Shown here: piece by piece, positions 33,689 through 46,120 of the stretch | Layout of the letters: each line of letters opens with the position of its first letter | Position numbering within the stretch: position 1 is the first letter of the stretch | Source: Bryoerythrophyllum caledonicum | Lineage: Eukaryota; Streptophyta; Bryopsida; Pottiales; Pottiaceae | Length of the DNA stretch: 64,000 nt | Reading direction: 5' to 3' | Assembly: GCA_963971425.1 (NCBI GenBank) | Contig: OZ020517.1 | Span: 15,223,297 to 15,287,296, forward strand | Translations under genes and position numbers: made by a program | The notes under the pieces: model-generated | Database searches by the model: none | The model's input: the letters and a program-made list of their open reading frames with translations, nothing else | Told to the model about the DNA's origin: nothing

Positions 33689-36600
33689 TCATCCAAACAA
33701 GTAGCTGGCAGCCTGGTCTTCGTTTCCGTTGAAGAGCGACAGGGCTTGGATTACTGTTGCTTGGTCGAATCCAAGTTCCATCAGCCTCTGCACTTTGTTG
33801 TCATTCTGAGCTTCCTGGAATAGCCAAGCAGATCAGTTGCATTAGCACACACGCATACCTGAACGAATTACGACTAAGATCAAAATTAACTAACTGAAAT
33901 TCGGAAGTGTCTACATTTTTGTTCGGGAGGAAGAAATATATGGATATAGGAATTCGACAAACGTTGCGATAGGAAGATCAGAAAACGATATCTAAACCAC
34001 GATCAAAATGCACCGAAGAGAAGATTACACAATGCAGTTGCTTCAGAGAAGAATTGGAATATCTTGAGATATCCAAGCAGCAAAAGCGGAGGTAGAACTA
34101 GCTCTCGCCAATCACGAATAAGAGCAAAATTGAAGGAAGGTGTGTAGGACCTGAGGGCTTCTAGCTCTCTTGTTGGATTCTTGAGCTGAAACTGCACAAC
34201 GAAGGGTCTCATTAGAAGCCAGGTCACGGCAATACTAATTCTAAGTCCCCAAGACTACTCATCGTCGCATAGTACATATCATTACATTAACTACCAGTAA
34301 GAAAATCAGGGCACAGCATGATAAGCACAAACCTGGACCTCCGGGCGCATGAATGGGAGCTGGAGGATGCACGTTCACTGGTGTTGAGCTGCTAGGGCCC
34401 TGTCGTAGAGTAACCAAATAAAGACTTAGTTCGTTGGTTTAATAACGCTAGCGACAGCATATGTGCGGTACTCTCAAAAACATAAGCAGCTGAGAACAAT
34501 TTTACATACAGCAGTTATAATCTACTTTCCAACCGAGCAGAAATGAGAAGCTAGTTTGGTACAGATCCCCTAGCATTTGGGTCACTTCGTACCGATGATG
34601 AGGCAGGCTCTTCCAATCGCTTATCATCGTGCAAGTGCAATGGCAACTGGTTCTCTGCATTCATTGAAGCTTTTTTGGTCAATATTGAAATCATGGTGTA
34701 GAGATTTGTTGTTTGACAGGTTCACAACTTCTTAAACACACGTCAAGTGAGTATCCCCGTTGTCCACAAGTTTGCACAAGTGAGCATAACTAACCTTGCA
34801 GAAATGGTACAGAATGCTCTCCACCACCAACTCGAAGGACATTGTCGTTCAAATCAATCGAACACTATAACCAGATCAAAACATGTAAAATTAGTCGTGG
34901 GCAAAACATATGTTGTATTTTGTACAAATTTGAAGCAGCTCCAACATTTGAGGTACAAAAATAAGCAGAATAAACAATGGAGCGTAGTTTACCTGATGTT
35001 TACGAAGCATGTCCAGGCCGAAAATGAACTCCAGATCCGGCTGATCAAGCACTGTAAACGAACATGGATAGAAGTTTTGCCCTATCTGCAATGCTCAGTA
35101 ACCCCACTAATTAATCCTTTAGTGCAACAGAAAAACTCGATATAAAATGATCAACAGGCCGAGCTATAAAACTAACTATATTATTACAAGGGTTTAAGGG
35201 AATCAATACGTCAAAAACTGCATCGGCTGTAAACAGTGAGACGAATTACCTTGAGAGGAGCAACATGAATCCGACCTACAATTTCTGATTGGCCTACTCC
35301 CTTCGCTATGCCTCGGTATCGTTTATCCATCAATCTGAGAAGGCTGCCATACCATAGATGAAGAATAATGAGCTTGCTTGAAGACTAAAGAACCTCGACA
35401 AAATTCATAAGCCTAAGTTTAAACTCCTCAAGTTCAAACAATCAACACTAAGACTACACATAACCAGGTTCTCAAATTGCATTATGTGCTGGCCATCAGA
35501 TCAAAAAGTGTGTGACTTACGAATTAGAAATGGAAGGTGGAGATACCTACCCACATCTCTCAGCACATGTTTTAGAAATGATGGTGCTTTGTGCGCCACT
35601 GTCTACAAACGCCTTCAAAGGGAAACCATTGACCTCCATGTCAACATAGAGCATGATCTGGAAAATGACAAACGTGTTAGAGCAAATTCCTCAGCTTCCA
35701 GCGTCAAATTATTAAAGCCGTCGCTTCCTAATCGTGTCACCAAATGCTCATCCAGACTATGAACAGTCGAGTACAAATGAGCAGAGTTCCTTTTCAATGG
35801 ACCATATGGAAACAATGTCCTACGCAAACACAGTACCTGGACACTAACAGGAAAATAGGTTATAGTTCCATAAAACAAATTAGCCAAGAAGGAAGCCATA
35901 CCACACGAGCAAAGGCTTCAGGGTTATACTCCAGTGCAGCCTCCCAGTTCTCATCCACATTTTTCTGAACAACCAAAGAAGATGATGAGACAAGCTTTCA
36001 CCACATTCAAAGATTCAAGCAAACAAAAACACCTGCGCCTGCTGTGAGAATATGAACTGATTGAAGCCAGAGATGCATCAAAGGACTATGCCAAACCTGC
36101 TGAATGGCATCCTCGATTCTCTTCTGCGCTTCTACATCAAAAGGGTCAGCATTCATCAAGTCCTGCATCGCACACAACACGGTTCATTTTCTTCTCAGAA
36201 AGTGCGACATCACATGCATTGTCCATGTCCTATCAGCAGAGACATCAACCTCAACCAAGCTCTCATCACCAAGGGTAACTTTCTCAACGATCAGCATGTA
36301 GCTAATACCATTTTTAAAGCCACATCATAGTCAACTACACATGCGACATAAAACCTCTCCAAAACACAACAACCTAGGAACCAAACTCACAATTTCACGT
36401 TGACGTTGCTCCTGCATCAGCAGCTTCTGCTGGTGTTGCTGCCGCAAGATGGTTTGCAACATGTCCACATTGTTATTCGATATAGCGTGCGCGAGTTCCC
36501 GATTGGACTGCGACACAGGAACCAGTTCAATCCATCAATACGCGTCGCGCCAAATTGTCTAAGATTAGCACCCCAAGAAAGAAGCGCAAATCACCTCCTG

Positions 36601-37228
36601 CAGTTGCCTCATAATGTTAGGATCGCCCTGAATATGTCTCATGAGAGCAATTGGATTGATGGCGGTTCCATCAGGCTTGAGCCCCAAGTCCGTCGGCGCG
36701 CCAGTCGCAGGGCTGTCACACACAACACATCATCAGCGTCACATCCATCACTCTAGAAAACCATAAACCTGCAACCAAAGATCACCTCGAGGCAGCACGC
36801 GCTGATACAAGCATCAGAAGGTCGTTGTCCCCGACACCAGATGCATTCAGCCGAGCTGAATTCACAATCTCCTTCCCATTAAACAGAATCTGCTGCTGCG
36901 CTAGCGGCACTTGCGTCTGATCAAACAAAACCCAACAGTGATCAATCCCCACAATGCATCAAAAATCACAACCAAGGGCTCGTAGGCATCCTAGTACTCA
37001 CCTCCACCTCCAAGATAGCCTTCAGATTCTCCACCTGCATTAGACCAGCCACAACAAGAACATCAACCCAAAAACAAAGTACCCCCCCCCCCCCCCCCGA
37101 AGAAAAAGACGATGCCCACCAATCCGCAAACCCGACTCCCACCGACAATGCAGTGCACGTACCAATTCATCGGGCTCCACATCGAGCGAGACGATGCGCT
37201 CATCCGCGGTCAGAACCGTGACCTTCAT
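33689..37228 (-). CDS. DDI1: DDI1-type ubiquitin shuttle and retropepsin-like aspartic protease
   Basis: Fifteen exons with matching phases: 37163-37228, 37002-37034, 36786-36916, 36595-36712, 36391-36507, 36097-36162, 35902-35964, 35551-35657, 35250-35343, 34993-35085, 34795-34864, 34593-34654, 34339-34399, 34151-34185, 33689-33814. They give 413 aa. In order: N-terminal ubiquitin-like domain ([31 protein letters not shown]); helical linker with HDD-like region ([27 protein letters not shown]); retropepsin domain with catalytic motif [12 protein letters not shown] and downstream [12 protein letters not shown]; a Pro/Ser-rich linker; and a C-terminal UBA domain ([20 protein letters not shown], then AASYLFG). 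The protein is expected to carry ubiquitylated cargo to the proteasome and to cleave some substrates. All key parts are present. The first intron contains a 17-base C run (37082-37098). A telobox-like CTAGGGTTTGG sits just before the ATG. Confidence 0.96.
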
Positions 37229-37559
37229 GGCGATCCAAACCCTAGTAAGTGAACGATTCCCACACCTTCACTCCAGAGCTGTGTTTTCAGATTGTCCGGT
37301 GATGGTGTTGGCTAAATTCAGAGCTGGATACTAAAAAATTACACGGAAAGAGAAGAGACGGTGGCGATGGCGATGGCGATGGCGGTGAGAGCGTGAAGAG
37401 CAAGGGAAGGGAGCACTAGAACGTTCCGGATGAGCGAAGACGAGAGACGAAGTGTGACGATGAAGATGAAAAAGGAGGAGGAGCTTTGATTGTTGAGGGA
37501 TCAGAGTGATGATCATTCCCGAATTGTGGGAGTGAGCTTGGATGAAGAGAATCAAATCT

Positions 37560-37915
37560 GAAAATTAGCATACGGTAAGCTAAAGGAACGTGCATATATT
37601 ATGGAAGGAGATAATTATACAATTATTTTTCAGTGATAGCGAAAAGAATTACAATTTCAATCCAAGTGATTTCATATTTTTCCGATGAAAATTGAATTAG
37701 TTATGAATTTTCAAATTGTGCGGCCATGTTTAGTGGGTGGCTAGGAATAGGTACCCCTCTGTAACCAACGACCAAAAGTAAGGGCCTTGACTAATAGCAA
37801 ACCTCCATTTGGAGCTGAGTTGGTGGTAATGGGATGGATGAGGGTTGGATATACCCTGGTTTTGTAGGCGTGGGCTGTGGATTTTGGTTGGTTATGGGGG
37901 GGCTTACTTTAAATG
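37560..37915 (+). repeat. dispersed repeat family A, copy 2
   Basis: Very close to copy 1 (28975-29325) over most of its length, ending in the shared GGTTATGGGGGGGCTTAC. It lies just upstream of the DDI1 start. Confidence 0.9.
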
Positions 37916-38279
37916 CTACGACCTGTACTTTGAAGTAGTTAAGTAAGCTATTCAAGCACATAGTGTGTGGCGATATCTAAGCCATATCCTGCAATATCCG
38001 TCCTATGCGTGTATGATATCCATTATATACCTATGTGATACCCATGGATATCATCTCATAAGGTGGCTACATACTTGTTATGTTGGTCAAAATTCTAGCT
38101 TGATTTCATTCTTTTTTTCAAATTTAAATGTATATCGTTAGCAACGTGATTTTTCTTATAGCATTGTTGCTAAATTTTGCCATTTTAGGAATCGTTGTGA
38201 GTCTTGACTCTTCATGGATTGGGCCTTCCACTTTGACTTGGGTGCACTTTTAGACACATATTACAACTAAAGTAAACCC
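37916..38279. other. AT-rich spacer
   Basis: No gene seen. A short stretch at 38000-38060 repeats the 'GATATCC/ATACCCATG' phrase of the family at 32-33 kb. Confidence 0.5.
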
Positions 38280-38585
38280 TCCATAACCGACAAGTTAAGG
38301 GATGTGCATATATGGAGAGAATAAATAATAATCAAATCGTTTTTTGGCGATAGTGAGTAGAATCACAATGTCAACCCAGGTGATTTCCTATTTTTTTGAT
38401 GAAATGTAAATTAGTTGTGAATTTTCAAAGTGTGTTGCCATATTTAGCCGATGGCTGCCAATAGGACCCCCTAAAAGCATCGACCAAAAGTAAGGGGTCT
38501 TGACAAAAAGCAAACTTTCATTTGGAGTTGAATGGGTGATAATGGGATGGAAGTGGATTGGATATACCTCAATTTTTTGGCCGTT
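38280..38585 (+). repeat. dispersed repeat family A, copy 3
   Basis: More diverged than copies 1 and 2 but with the same block order, from CCGACAAGTTAAGGGATGTG to GGATTGGATATACCTCAATT. Confidence 0.85.
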
Positions 38586-39419
38586 GGATGGAGGTGGTAA
38601 GAATTTAGTATATGTTGAAGTTAGGTGAGAATTTAATAAAGGTTTCGTTGGTTTAGCTCAATTTCATGTGCATCAATCTCTAGCGTGTGGTGGAGGAGAT
38701 GAAAAAGGGCCGCATTATTTAATGTAGGAGATGGAGGGATGTTGTAGGGAGAGTTCATCAACGGAGTTCAATGGAGCTTCATCCATTAATTGTTTCAATG
38801 TAGATGGCTAGAGCCACTATACACATCCCACCAATGCCTTAACTTGCAAACATATTCAAAATCCCTATCTCCTCAATCCGGCACACCTTTAAAGTTATCA
38901 ACAACATTGCCATACACCATGCCATAATGCTATTTTATATACTAAGTGCTCCCTACACCAAGTGCCTTAAAGACAACCGACATGTTGTCCTCCCCAAGGG
39001 CTTTTTGAATACACATACAAAGCTATCCTACTAAAGAAGAAGAAGAAGAACGTTAGTCTCCCAAAGGAAGCCGACATGGATAGAGTGTCTGTTCGTTCCA
39101 CTTCTAAGACCATGCCCACCGGGCAGGGAATTAGTAAATTGGAACTACTTCCCCCTTTCAAGGGTAGACACTATGTAACAAGTAGCCAAGAACCACGGGA
39201 CCAGGCTATATTACTACACAAAAGACAACTAGAAAACAACCAACATGTCTTTGAAATACATATTCCACCATAAAGCCATAATGCTATTACCAACAATAAT
39301 TCTTTCCTTCGGAAAGAATTTCAAAAAGCATAGGAGGGTTGTCTTCTCCCCCTTTTTTGTTGGTCACTAGTCACTAGTCACTAGTCTCATAGTGTCTACC
39401 CTCGAAAGGAAGTAATAGT

Positions 39420-39515
39420 TTATTTCCACTTTTTCTTGTCATGTGGACAAAGAATTGGTAATGAGAACAAACAAACACTCTATTCACGCCAACCTCCTTA
39501 AGAAGCCAAAGTTCT

Positions 39516-39560
<45 letters not shown>
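39420..39560 (+). repeat. dispersed repeat ending in a (TAC)15 microsatellite
   Basis: 'GGACAAAGAA', 'GAACAAACAAACACTCTATT' and 'GTTCTTACTACTACTA' recur at 41565-41655 in the same order. Here the tail is expanded to about fifteen TAC units (39516-39560). Confidence 0.85.
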
Positions 39561-39563
<3 letters not shown>

Positions 39564-41198
39564 CAATGTGGATGTAATTACAGATTTTGACATTGATTGG
39601 ACTTACAAAGGTTAAGCCAATGGTCCTCACTCTAGTGCAGTTTAGGTGTTGCAACCAAGATGCCTAAATTTGCTGATAAAATTGGAACATACAAAAACAA
39701 CCAATTTCACTTTAGGCAAAATGTATAAACAAAGAGACAAAGTAACAAACATTGAAAGCCAAATATGCATAAGATTTACAAGCTGATTTGCTACATCCAG
39801 GGTTGCAAAATCAAGAGAAGCGCAAAATATTGAACAAAGATTCAAAGTATAACAAAGATTGAATGCCAAACACACATAAGTTTTGTGAGTTGATGGGCCA
39901 TAGCTAGGATTAGCCATGCGAAACAAAGAGGCAAAGCAAAAGAGCCCAAACAATTTTGCCATAGCTTGGATTACAAAACCAAATCAAAGCTGCAATAGCA
40001 GAAGTGAGGTTACAACTCGACAGAGTATGGTTTAGACTACAGAACTAAGATATATTTTAATATCGTCATTTATAGCCCTAGAGAAGATTTTGCCATTAAA
40101 TACGTGGGCGATTGAAAACTTACTTAGCTTTGCTAGCTTTTGAGTCATGATCCGTCGAGTAGCCACAACAATGTAGTCACTGGCGTCAATCTTCACCTTC
40201 TTGCTGATTCAATGGCCAACGTTAATTGTACTCCTTCTTTGGCCAACAATTTTGTTTCCTTCAAGAAACTCAGGACAACTATGGTTACGATTTTCATTGC
40301 CTCCAAGTCAAGGCACTCCTTCTGACATGACAATGCAACCTATCTTGTTACACACCAAAATCAACTCCTCAACCGCTCATCTTCAAGGAATAATAAAAAC
40401 AAACAAACCAAGGCTACATTGAATTGCAAAACTAGAATGCACAAGATCAATATCATGCACAACACTTTAAACGTCTATGGATGGAAGTGATGAGCATCCA
40501 CCTAAAACGACTTGTAGATGAAAGCAGTCTTGTGGATTTCCCCGTGAACAATCCAATTAAGGTTTTACAATAGTGGCGTTTAAACTCGGCCGTGAATCCA
40601 AAACTGTAGCAACACTTAAACTACTTATGCTAAAGAGAATTGTTGCAATCACGACACACAGATTAGAATTGTAAAGGATCCAAGCGACAAAGTGTTGTGG
40701 TGATGTGTTTATAATACTCATTATATACCTTATAGTACTATGGTTGCAGCAGTACTATATCAATATTTGTGCAATATAGAGGTGTTTTTCCAATGTAGTA
40801 GAATAGAAAACTTCTCAACTTGTGTTAGTGGATCAAAAGTTCTGCTACAGAGTTGCATATTCAAACAAAAATATTGTAGCAAGATTGTTGTCAATGCCAA
40901 GAGAATTCTTGCCAATACCATCTTCTTTTGCACTCAGTGTCGTATCTTTCACAATAGAACACAACATTGTTTCAAGTGCACTTGTATCAATTGCAATTGT
41001 AAACACAATTCACCGTGCAATTAGAGTTTCCTAAAAGTCCTTCATAAAGAGGAAAGAATTGAAAAAGGTAGGGCAAGATCAAAGTACGGAAAGAAAGAGA
41101 GCATGAAATGCATTTCATTGGTGTTGAAAAGGGAGTGTGAAGAAAAGGTACGAGTGAGAGGCAAGGTGACCGAGTTTCACTTTCACTTTCACTTTAAC

Positions 41199-41470
41199 CC
41201 TTTAACGCCTATGAGGCTCTGATAGGGTCAATTTTGGTGCTTATGATCTTCTAACTCTTTCAACAATTGGCCATTGTCTCTTGTATCCTCCGAGCGCATT
41301 TCGAGCTCCTCGTTAGCATTCCAATGGATCTCTCTAATCTCCAATCCATGCAGGCATTAGCAAACTATAGTGATTTCCATCAAGTAGAATCATGCTGAAA
41401 TGTACTCGATACGTAGATGATGTTCTACCTAATCAATTACGCTTGTAGATTCTTCTAGTCTTTCATGGTA
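41199..41470 (+). repeat. dispersed repeat family B, fullest copy
   Basis: It begins with TTTAACCCTTTAACGCC and matches 30510-30775 for about 250 bases. The AACCCTTTA start resembles the ends of the element at 52348-53167. Confidence 0.8.
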
Positions 41471-41654
41471 TATATAGGCGATAAAGAACTAACTTATTGA
41501 TTGAGAATTGTTGCAAAAGATGCGGATGCAATTGCTTTAGATCCAAACTGTATATGTGAACATTCCCTGGACAAAGAAATAGTGAGGGGAACAAACAAAC
41601 ACTTTATTCATGCCGACCCCCCTCAAAGGTCGGTGTTCTTACTACTACTACTAG

Positions 41655-41858
41655 TACAACACCAAACACCAAATATAGTGAGGACTAGAGTAGTTTGAGT
41701 TTCTACACTAATTAAAAACTGATATCCAATCGGCGACTGACACACACTTGCTTGAAAATGTATAGCCAATCAAATTTTGACATGCATGTGCTTGATGAAA
41801 ATTAGTGCGGGTGATCCACATCAATTATGAACTCACACTATATCCAGTGTTTGGTGTA
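41655..41858. mobile_element. 204-bp MITE-like element with terminal inverted repeats
   Basis: The left end TACAACACCAAACACCAAAT and the reverse complement of the right end (TACACCAAACACTGGATATA) agree apart from a two-base insertion and a few changes. Both are bounded by TA. The inside has no ORF but shares a 'CACATCAATT' phrase with the element at 51704-52277, so the two may be one Tc1/mariner-like family. Confidence 0.55.
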
Positions 41859-42110
41859 CTACTACTACTACCACTGTGAACACCTCAATATCTGACTCGG
41901 TCCGGGCACCTGGACGGGTATCAATCGGGTATCCTCACCGGGACATCAGTCTCAGCGGGTATGTTGAAGCTCGCCGCAACCAAAACCCTCGAGAAACCTT
42001 AAAACCCTTCCCTCGCGTCTCCGTTTCCTCGTGTTTTCTCGCGCCGCAGCCATCACGCCCTCTCTCGCTCGACCGTCTTCACCCCGCTCGCCTCCACCCG
42101 CTTCGACGCC

Positions 42111-42569
42111 ATGGCCAACTCCGAGGTGACCTTCATCATGATCAAGCCCGACGGCGTGCAGCGCGGGCTCATTGGCGACATCATCTGCCGTTTCGAGAAG
42201 AAGGGCTTCTTCCTCAAGGCCATGAAGATGGTGCAGGTGGAGCGCGCGTTCGCGGAGAAGCACTACTCCGACCTGTCGTCGAAGCCGTTCTTCGGCTCGC
42301 TCGTGGAGTACATCGTCTCCGGGCCCGTGGTCGCCATGGTGTGGCAGGGCAAGGGCGTGGTCGCCACCGGGCGCAAGATCATCGGCGCCACCAACCCGGC
42401 CGCCTCCGAGCCCGGCACCATCCGCGGCGACTACTGCATTGAGGTCAGCAGGAACATTATCCACGGCAGCGACGCGGTGGAGAGCGCGCAGAAGGAGATC
42501 GCCCTGTGGTTCCCCGATGGCATCGTCGACTGGCGCAGCGCCAACCACTCCTGGATCTACGAGAACTAG
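42111..42569 (+). CDS. NDPK1: nucleoside diphosphate kinase, cytosolic type
   Basis: A single uninterrupted 152-aa ORF. It transfers the gamma phosphate from ATP to nucleoside diphosphates through a phospho-His. Visible family marks: [12 protein letters not shown] at the N-terminus, [40 protein letters not shown], and [16 protein letters not shown] with the active-site His in NIIHGSD. It ends WIYEN. There is no transit peptide, so it is probably cytosolic. The ORF is very GC-rich against an AT-rich neighbourhood and has no intron, which is unusual for a plant NDPK. The start is the ATG in GACGCCATGGCCAAC. '[11 protein letters not shown]' differs from the common 'RGDYA...GRN' at two positions but keeps the active-site region. 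Confidence 0.95.
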   Translation: MANSEVTFIMIKPDGVQRGLIGDIICRFEKKGFFLKAMKMVQVERAFAEKHYSDLSSKPFFGSLVEYIVSGPVVAMVWQGKGVVATGRKIIGATNPAASEPGTIRGDYCIEVSRNIIHGSDAVESAQKEIALWFPDGIVDWRSANHSWIYEN

Positions 42570-44027
42570 ATATTTCTTTTCTTTTTGCGCTTAGGATAGT
42601 CATGTGAGGTTGTTACAAGAGTTGCCACTCTTCCGCTGTCGATTTTTATTAACGAAACCTCATGAGAGTGTCGTTTCATGGATCCTCTGTTTTCAGTTGT
42701 CTTCTTTATTCACATGTCATGGCTTTATGGCTCATTTTAGGTTAATGATTGCATTGATTTTCTGAATGTTTACTTCCAGATCGTGCATGTGATTTCAGTT
42801 TTGTAATCAGTTTCTGAGGTACCAGGTTTTGGTTCCTTAGGGTTTGTGCTCATTCGGAGGGGTTTAGTTTGAAGGTTTGCATCTTTCGATGCATCGATTG
42901 ACTGGCAGTGACGTCTTGTTGAGTTCTCTGCAAAGTTTAATGCTGGAAGCGCCGTATCTATTTGAATGTCTTGTCGCTGTGCTAGTTTCATGTTTCTCGA
43001 TTTGTTTGACGATGCTAATAGTTTGAACTATGACCGTGGTCGCGGAGTGTTGTAAGATGGATTTCACATCTACTGCCTCATTTGGCGATGCCTGCAGCTT
43101 TTAATGCAGAGTATGGTGCGACATTGAAGGAAACCTGGTTATGAGGAAGACGGGAGCGGTTAGAGATCCTATCAATCTCGACCATGGCTGATACGAGGTG
43201 ATACGGGCAAAGGTCGGCGTCTTCTGGTATGCATTGGTTCATGTTCACAACACATTGAAAACTCGATCAAGTTGCTGATTGTCATGAACACTTCGCAAGT
43301 TGAATCATAGGCCTCTTAGAATAACCCAAGTACCGTCATCTATGATTAGATTAAAAATTAGTGACAGGGATGTGAATACAATCATGCTAAATGGCGGATG
43401 ACTACCTGAATCTTCTGTGCGGAAATTGTTCTTTAATGTTTAAACCCGAGAGTGAAGTTTCTGCTGGAATGATCAGCAAAATGAACTTCTAAACCTTCTA
43501 TACATGGGGTGGAAGTTCAAGGTAATCTCGTTTATTTGCAGATGGCAATTATATAATGGTTTTCACCCCGCTTCTCCTCGCTGCGATGATCTTCTCCTTC
43601 GCCTGTCGAAATTCTGCAAGAGGGCAAGCTTACATGACAGAGGTATTTGTAACGTCACCCAAAGTTGCCTCAAGATCCCCCTCTTTTGATAGTACTCCTC
43701 CCTCACTCTCAACAGTTATTAGACTCTCTAACAGTTGTTAGATCAATAAAACAGCTTGGTAGTCTCATCCTTCAATCTAGTCAATAGAAGAGCTTGGTGG
43801 TCTGACCCTTCCAAGTATGGAAGAGCTAAGTAATTTTGGCCATCTTTTTGAGAGGGAAGAAAGAGTTTACCAGGTGTATTAACCACCTTTCTCTCCTTTG
43901 AGCTCATTTTAGAGCTGATTTCAACTATTAAGAATGCAAAAAGGTGGAGGCATCTTGTTGAAACTGTGGGTGACTGTACAATTGATGGCAAATGACAGAA
44001 ACTTTCAGAGAAAAAACTGTGACATAC
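42570..44027. other. NDPK 3' region and gene-free spacer
   Basis: The 3' untranslated region follows the stop. I see no further gene up to the Lon fragment. A stretch at 43740-43980 carries pieces of the 'ATCTTGTTGAAACTGTGGGTGAC' repeat also seen near 25310. Confidence 0.5.
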
Positions 44028-44436
44028 CTCTTCAATGGGAGGAACGCGGCCAGTGAGCGTGACTTCGCCGGTCATGGCCACATCCCGCTTCACAGGCACT
44101 GGGTTCCACAGCATGGAGGTGATTATGGTGCAGGCCCCCTTGCGCGTAGCGCCAGCAGGTACACGCAACAAATGAAGACTAGCAGCGGCAAAGAAGTCGT
44201 TTCGCATCATCTGCCGCGACAGCGTGTGGGCGATGGTGGCGCTCTCCCTCGTGACGTCCCCGAGCTGCTCCGTCGTCTGCAGCTACTTCCCCTTCCCCTC
44301 CCGGTGCTCCACCAGGCTCGTCTCCACCATGGCGGTCCACGCCAGCCCCATCACCACTCCCCCGGGCGTCATTTTGTAGAGACGGCCGCTCGGAGGGCCT
44401 TCGAAGTTGGCAAGATTGGCCGCTATGATCAGCTAC
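44028..44436 (-). pseudogene. Lon protease proteolytic-domain fragment (LONP2-like)
   Basis: Read on the minus strand as one frame: MTPGGVVMGLAWTAM, then GDVTRESATIAHTLSRQ, then VPAGATRKGACTIITSML, then RDVAMTGEVTLTGRVPPIEE, ending at an intact donor GAG|GTATGT. This is the C-terminal peptidase domain of a Lon AAA+ protease, most like the peroxisomal type. It is broken: a TAG stop near 44285 and loss of about five residues between GATRK and GACTII. In active Lon that segment carries the catalytic Ser (in PSAG). No upstream or downstream Lon exons are visible, so this is a single displaced exon. Flanking repeats suggest it was moved by a mobile element. Confidence 0.85.
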
Positions 44437-46120
44437 TCCACCTTCTTTACCTCCACTATTTGAAGTGGGGTTCATTACAGTTCTAAAGTAGAGAGAATTG
44501 GTATGACTACTTTGACTTGAGTTTAGAGATCACCAAGCTCTTATTGAAGGATTTTGATTGATAAACCACCAAACTCTTCTATTGAACGAATAATTATTTA
44601 GAGTGAGGAAAGAGTGGTGTGATAATACATTGAAAGAGGGTGTCTCTTATCAAAACCTTTGGCGTCTTCATGCATTACCCTATTCTCTAAAATCATCGAA
44701 TAACTTGGCTCTTTCGATTGGGACAATAAAGAGGTGGCAAATTTAATAAACTTGGAATGAAGAGTCCAATACTACTTCGGAGCTTGTCTTCTTATTACCT
44801 ATACCTTACACTCCTAGTTCCTCTCCGAGCTAACCAACTTCACAAACAACCTAAAAGTTAAGCAAGACAATTGTCAATCATGCTTTCTAGAATATTATCA
44901 AGAGATTTGTGATAGTGTGTCTTAAATACCAAAAATAGACATTCAAATCAAACGCAATCAAGTTGAGGAACCCTTGTCTTTCTTCTTCCCTATGTTATAT
45001 CAAATCTTTTGGTATCTTTGCCCCACTTACAAAACAACTCTAATAACCAGTTTCATTAGAGAACTTATGAGATCATGGAAAGGCCGTCCAAGCAAGTTTC
45101 AAGCATGGTACTTTTCCTGGATTTTGTGCTTGGGTAGGGTGATTTGAGCTTGGGCATCCTTGGTGGGCGTCACCATCGTCCAAGCAAAGTACACGCCGTG
45201 TGTGCACAAACCGCTGATTCATCACCAAACAATGTTGATGTGACATCTTTAAACCAAGTCAAAAAACTAGGTACGCCATTGTGTTATATATGGTCGTGTT
45301 GAATATGGTCAACACATATTTTATCAATGAGTTGTCCTATCAGTGTTTTGAAATAATTTAATTATGATAAATGGACGCCCGGAGAATAAATATTGAGGAT
45401 AAAAGTACTCAAGCATGCTAATGGTACCATGTCACTGTCCCATGTCAACATACACGCCTCCATGGTGATTTGCCCAAATAGATGGCGTGGCACCACTACT
45501 GCCATATCACCTGTTGATTTAACACCTGCTGATTTAACAGTGTACTTGACGTGCTACAACAACTCCCCACCAAAGGTCTTCTCATGACCCCGAAAGTTCT
45601 CTAATGAATAATCGTGGAAAGTATCAAGAAAGATTGGACCCGGTCCTTCTCGAGTCTTGGAAGCGATTGATGAGGACCTTGATTGGCTCAAGTCTCTTCC
45701 ATGAGTTCATTTCACGTAATTTAATTTCTTACCAAAAACTCATGAAGGAGGAAAAATTTCATAGTCCATATATTTCACATCAACAAATATCATTTTCACC
45801 CATCCATTTCGGGAAATCTATTAGACTATTTTCAACTCACATGTGAAGGTGATTCAAATATTGTAGTATTTATTATATTTGGACTCAAAGTATGAATAGC
45901 AGTAGAAACTTACATTTTTAGTGGAAACATTTAGAGGATTCCGAAATCCAGGAAGGGACTAATTATGATGCCTCTGCAAACCACACGCCCAACCCTGACG
46001 ACTGCCTCGGTAAGTACGTCCGCCACTCCGCACCCCGATCCTACGTGGAAAAACCAATCCTACCTGGCAAACCGTCCCAGAAACCTCCTCCTAATCCCGT
46101 CAAAGCCTCCGTACCTACCG
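44437..46120. other. spacer without recognisable genes
   Basis: Contains the 'TTTAGAGTGAGGAAAGAG' repeat at about 44597-44614. No coding region I can support. Confidence 0.5.

Larger units (their letters stand above)
38586..41654. other. spacer with microsatellite and dispersed repeats, no gene seen
   Basis: It holds a (TAC)n run and the 39420-39560/41565-41655 repeat pair. Also here are a stretch at 41025-41140 resembling 22470-22560 and repeat family B at 41199-41470. Short ORFs here look like chance. Confidence 0.55.

Noticed and set aside
41952..42548. 198-codon minus-strand ORF opposite NDPK
   Set aside because: Shadow of GC-rich third positions in NDPK; composition is Ala/Gly/His/Asp-rich low complexity.
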